DNA of 64,000 nucleotides from Muricoccus roseus (GTDB lineage Bacteria > Pseudomonadota > Alphaproteobacteria > Acetobacterales > Acetobacteraceae). The stretch covers positions 62,001 through 126,000 of the forward strand of contig NZ_FQZF01000011.1 of assembly GCF_900141905.1 (NCBI RefSeq), read 5' to 3'. The notes under the pieces were generated by a model. It did no database searches, had not been told where the DNA came from, and saw only the letters and a program-made list of their open reading frames with translations. The position numbers were made by a program, and so were the translations under genes. The stretch's first letter is position 1, and every line of letters starts with the position of its first letter. Below are positions 60,950 through 64,000 of this stretch, one piece after another.

Positions 60950-62242
60950 ATGACCAGTGCCAGCCCCCTCTCCGCCACCGACACCGCCCGCCGCCTGCGA
61001 GAGGGCACGCTGACCGCCACGGCGGTGATGGAGGCCTGCCTCGAACGCGCGTGCGAGCGGGAGCCGGTGCTGCGTGCCTTCGCCCATCTCGACCCCGAGG
61101 CCGCCCTGGCCGAGGCCCGCGCGGCCGATGCCCGCGCCGCCGCCGGCGCCCCCCTCGGCCCGCTGCACGGCCTGCCGCTGGGCGTGAAGGACGTGCTCGA
61201 TGTCGGGGGCATGCCCTGCGGCTACGGCTCGCCGATCTGGGCGGGCCATGTGCCGCGCGCCGATGCCGCCGGCGTCGCCCTCGCCCGCGCCGCGGGGGCG
61301 GTGGTGATGGGCAAGACGGTGACGACCGAATTCGCCACCCGCCACCCCGGCCCCACCACCCATCCGCTGAACCCCGCCCACACGCCGGGCGGCTCCTCCT
61401 CCGGTTCCGCGGCCGGCGTGGCCGCGGGGCTGTTCCCACTGGCCTTCGGCACCCAGACCGCGGGCAGTGTGCTCCGCCCCGCCGCCTTCTGCGGCATCGT
61501 CGGCTTCATGCCCACGCATGCCTCCATCCACCGCGCCGGCATGAAGGTGATGAGCGAATCGCTCGACACCATCGGGGCCCTGGCCCGCACGGTGGCCGAC
61601 TGCGCCCTGCTGATCGGCGCCGTCAGCGGCCGGGAGATGGGCAACCCCGAAACCCACCCAGACCGCGCCCCCCGCCTGCTGCTCTGCCTCGGCCCCCATG
61701 CCGACAAGGCCGCGCCCGAGACCCTGGCCCTGATGGAGCGCGCGGCCGAGGCCGCCAGCCGCGCCGGCGCCCGGGTGACGCGCGGCGTGCTTCCGCCCGC
61801 CGTCATGGCCGCGGCCGAGGCCCACCCGACGGTGATGAACATGGAAAGCGCCCAGGCCCTGGCCTGGGAGCTGGCCCATCACCGGGACCGGATCTCCGCC
61901 GCCCTGCTGGAAAAGCTGGAACCCGCCCTCGCCCTGCCCGCCCGCGCGCTGGAGGAGGCACGTGCCGCCTTCGCCGCCGCGCAGGCCGCCTTTCCCGCCG
62001 CCATCGCGGAATACGACGCCGTCCTCACCCCCGCCGCCCCGGGCGAGGCACCGGAGGGCATCGCCTGGACGGGCGATCCCGCCTTCAACCTGCTCTGGAC
62101 CGCCCTGCACGCCCCGGCGGTCAGCGTGCCGGCAGGCACCGGCCCGCATGGCCTTCCGCTCGGCGTGCAGATCGTCGCCGCACCCGGACGGGACCGCGAA
62201 GCGTTGTGCTGGGCGGAGTGGATACGCCAGGCGATGGCTTGA
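60950..62242 (+). CDS. Amidase-signature family hydrolase
   Basis: A 430-residue amidase-signature enzyme. Catalytic Lys80 (LGVKDVLD), cis-serine within GGSSSGSAAG (147-156) and nucleophile Ser173 (TQTAGSVLRPA; the usual GGS is AGS) are present. It lacks features of GatA, and no gatBC is near, so it is a catabolic amidase of unknown substrate. ATG 60950, no strong ribosome-binding site. Confidence 0.9.
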   Translation: MTSASPLSATDTARRLREGTLTATAVMEACLERACEREPVLRAFAHLDPEAALAEARAADARAAAGAPLGPLHGLPLGVKDVLDVGGMPCGYGSPIWAGHVPRADAAGVALARAAGAVVMGKTVTTEFATRHPGPTTHPLNPAHTPGGSSSGSAAGVAAGLFPLAFGTQTAGSVLRPAAFCGIVGFMPTHASIHRAGMKVMSESLDTIGALARTVADCALLIGAVSGREMGNPETHPDRAPRLLLCLGPHADKAAPETLALMERAAEAASRAGARVTRGVLPPAVMAAAEAHPTVMNMESAQALAWELAHHRDRISAALLEKLEPALALPARALEEARAAFAAAQAAFPAAIAEYDAVLTPAAPGEAPEGIAWTGDPAFNLLWTALHAPAVSVPAGTGPHGLPLGVQIVAAPGRDREALCWAEWIRQAMA

Positions 62243-62342
62243 TAAGGCAGGCCTGATAACAGGGGGGCATCGAAACCATGCCCGGTCGGCGGGCTGACTC
62301 CTTCGGGCGAAGCGCTCAGATTGCTGCCTACAGGAGGGCCAG

Positions 62343-62987
62343 ATGAGGCTGAGTGAAATCCTCGACGGCATCAGGGACGGCGCGGCGGACTCGCCCGGCG
62401 TCATGGCCGCGATCAAGGAAGCGGTGGCCGAGCTGCGCCGGAACGGCACGGGGCTGCACGCCCTGTCCGTCGGCGAGCCCTTCCCCGATTTCATGCTGCC
62501 CTGCCCCACCGGCCATCTGGTGGAACGGGACGAGCTGCTGGAGAAGGGCCCGCTGGTCGTCACCTTCTTCCGCGGCCACTGGTGCCGGATCTGCGTGGCG
62601 GCGCTGGATTCGATGCTCGAATGCCTGCCCGCGATGCGGGCCGAGGGCGCGAGCCTCGTGGCCGTCTCGCCGGAGACCAGCGGCAACGCCCTCCGCCCCG
62701 GCTTCAAGGCCCCGCCAGGCTTCCGCTTCCTCTCCGATGTCGATCACGGCCTCGCCCTGGCCTGCGGCGTGGCCTTCAAGACGCCGGCCGCCTATCGCAG
62801 CCTGCTGAGCCGGGACAAGCTGGACCTCGGCGAACGGCAAGGCAGCAGCTCCTGGTTCCTGCCCGTGCCCGCCACCTTCGTGGTGGACCGGGAGGGCATC
62901 GTCCGCTGGTCCTTCGTGGATGTGGACTTCACCCGCCGCGCCGAACCGGACGACGTGCTGGCCGCGCTGCGCGCCCTTCCGCACTGA
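62343..62987 (+). CDS. AhpC/TSA-type peroxiredoxin-like protein
   Basis: A 214-residue thioredoxin-fold protein. VTFFRGHWCRICVAAL carries the active-site WCxxC-like pair seen in the peroxiredoxin-like family that reads FYRGxWCPYC; the following LVAVSPE and PATFVVDREGIVRWSFVDVD are typical. Role likely in peroxide or thiol metabolism. AGGAGGG precedes the ATG at 62343. Followed by repeat copy D. Confidence 0.88.
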   Translation: MRLSEILDGIRDGAADSPGVMAAIKEAVAELRRNGTGLHALSVGEPFPDFMLPCPTGHLVERDELLEKGPLVVTFFRGHWCRICVAALDSMLECLPAMRAEGASLVAVSPETSGNALRPGFKAPPGFRFLSDVDHGLALACGVAFKTPAAYRSLLSRDKLDLGERQGSSSWFLPVPATFVVDREGIVRWSFVDVDFTRRAEPDDVLAALRALPH

Positions 62988-63023
62988 GGCGGCCCGTCGC
63001 GTTCTGGCCTGGCCGGAGGCCTG

Positions 63024-63272
63024 CCGGAGAGGGCTCCGCCCTCTCCGGACCTCACCCGCCAAGGGCCTGAGGCCCTTGGAACCCCGTTTGACGGCCGTGG
63101 ATACCGTTGATCGGCGGGGTTTCTGGTGGACGGGTGTTTTTCCTGCCCCTGCAGTCGCCTCGGGTCGATGACCCGAGGCGCACCGTCAGCCCCGTGATTC
63201 CAAGCTTCTAAAAGAAGATGATGGTGAGGGGTCCGGGGAGAGGAAGAATTCCTTCTTCCTCTCCCCGGGACA
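63024..63272 (+). repeat. Intergenic hairpin repeat, copy D (long form)
   Basis: Fourth copy, filling the 315-bp gap between the peroxiredoxin-like gene and the convergent flavoprotein gene. Hairpins at 63024-63048 (CCGGAGAGGGC..GCCCTCTCCGG), 63059-63079 (CCAAGGGCC..GGCCCTTGG), 63157-63179 (GCCTCGGGTC..GACCCGAGGC) and 63233-63268 (CCGGGGAGAGGAAGA stem). 63216-63272 is identical to 23735-23791. Confidence 0.85.
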
Positions 63273-63302
63273 GACCAGCAGTTCAGAACGCCGCAAAACG
63301 AC

Positions 63303-64000
63303 CTACACCAAGGCCCCCTGGCGCCGCAGTTCCGCCTGCACCTCGCCAACTCCCGCCGACCGCAGCGCCGCGGCCACGCCTGCCGCGTGGCCGGTTGCCA
63401 GCGCCGTCCCCATCACCCGCACGGAGCCGAAGGCCGCCCGGTCCGCGCCCATCACCCGCCCGGCGCACCAGAGGTTGTCGATGCCCGCCGCCTGCAGCGC
63501 GGGCAGGGGAATGTCGAAGAACCCTTCCGCGCCCACCGGCGTCAGCGCCACGCGGCCCGGCGCCTCATGCACCTCCATCGGCCAGGCTCCACGGGCCACG
63601 CCGTCCGGGGAGCGCGCGCCGGCCACGACCTGCTCGCCCGTGACCATCTGCCGCGTGGTGCATCGCCGCGTCTCGCGGATGCCGAATTGCGGGCCGGTGG
63701 AGAGGAGATGCGCCCCCTCCATCCCCCGCTCCTGCCGCAGCGCCTCGATGCAGGCCCAGGCCGCCTCCCGGCCCCTCTGCTCGGCCCGGGTGAGGTCCGG
63801 GGCCGAAAGGCCGTCGGTGTTCAGGTCGATGCACATCCACCAGGCCTCGCCCGGCCCTGGCATCGGCATGAAGATCCCGCCCTCCGGCCGGACGCAGGGG
63901 CTGGGGAGGAGGCGGTTGGCGGCGGCGGCGACACGGGCGAGGCAGGCGCGGTCCGGCATGGCGCCCGGCGTAAGGCCGCCGAGCCGGAGCGGCGCAGAGC
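63303..64000 (-). CDS. FAD-dependent oxidoreductase, C-terminal part
   Basis: The reading frame stays open to the right edge, so the 5' part, including the FAD-binding Rossmann motif, is outside the window. The visible 232 codons match the C-terminal half of the FAD_oxidored (PF12831-type) family: MCIDLNTDGLSAPDLTRAEQRGRE, GIRETRRCTTRQMVTGEQV, FDIPLPALQAAGIDNLWCAGRVMGADRAAFGSVRVMGTALATGHAAGVAAAL. These two flavin-binding segments near the end are diagnostic of that family. Substrate unknown. Confidence 0.85.
   Translation of the reverse strand, partial: SAPLRLGGLTPGAMPDRACLARVAAAANRLLPSPCVRPEGGIFMPMPGPGEAWWMCIDLNTDGLSAPDLTRAEQRGREAAWACIEALRQERGMEGAHLLSTGPQFGIRETRRCTTRQMVTGEQVVAGARSPDGVARGAWPMEVHEAPGRVALTPVGAEGFFDIPLPALQAAGIDNLWCAGRVMGADRAAFGSVRVMGTALATGHAAGVAAALRSAGVGEVQAELRRQGALV

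Overview
The window is about 64 kb of very GC-rich DNA (around 70 % by eye) with dense, overlapping genes. The many tripartite-tricarboxylate (Tct/Bug) binding proteins, a Liv-type ABC system, the PII/AmtB pair, class II HMG-CoA reductase, cytochrome bd and an FNR with alphaproteobacterial cysteine spacing suggest a free-living alphaproteobacterium of the Acetobacteraceae, most like Roseomonas and relatives. This assignment is an inference from gene content and codon use. No rRNA, tRNA, CRISPR array or intact insertion sequence was seen.

Layout. 1-5.4 kb: start of hslU, an ArsR-type repressor divergent from an MFS exporter with palindromic operators, and a PAS-PAS-PAS-GAF hybrid histidine kinase. 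5.4-9.9 kb: a tctCBA transporter locus interrupted by an antisense RTX calcium-binding protein gene. 10.2-12.5 kb: a translationally coupled pair of exported proteins, one with five copies of a two-cysteine domain, the other with EF-hands. 12.8-15.1 kb: a Bug-type binding protein with class II HMG-CoA reductase. 15.2-21.6 kb: a predicted beta-helix protein, an MDR oxidoreductase, a permease-MocR pair and a UbiH-like hydroxylase. 21.6-23.5 kb: glnK-amtB behind a sigma-54 promoter. 23.8-29.8 kb: an rpiR-aminotransferase-MAPEG-binding protein operon, an Asp/Glu racemase-like protein, and a semialdehyde dehydrogenase with a FadR-type palindrome. 30.0-32.9 kb: glgX and a MarR regulator.

32.9-48.3 kb is the most interesting block. 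An 11-gene minus-strand operon (NMT1-type binding protein, SDR, 2-oxoglutarate dioxygenase, livKHMGF, alpha/beta hydrolase, fumarate-reductase-like flavoprotein and a minimal 2Fe-2S partner) diverges from a plus-strand operon (metallo-amidohydrolase plus a three-subunit molybdenum hydroxylase). Each side of the 290-bp divergent region carries a sigma-54 -24/-12 element pointing outward, with candidate activator half-sites between them. I read this as one co-regulated uptake and catabolism locus for an unidentified, possibly nitrogenous, substrate.

48.4-64 kb: crcB, an APH kinase with an AGXT2L-type phospho-lyase, the cytochrome bd locus (cydDC divergent from cydAB and the short cydX) with an FNR box and an adjacent FNR-like regulator that appears to start at an ATC codon, a hemerythrin-like protein, a DUF47-Pit phosphate transporter pair behind a Pho-box-like repeat, an amidase, a thioredoxin-fold protein and the 3' part of a flavoprotein gene.

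Four copies of a modular, hairpin-rich intergenic repeat (near 12.6, 23.6, 29.9 and 63.1 kb) lie in the same orientation, each directly after a plus-strand gene.
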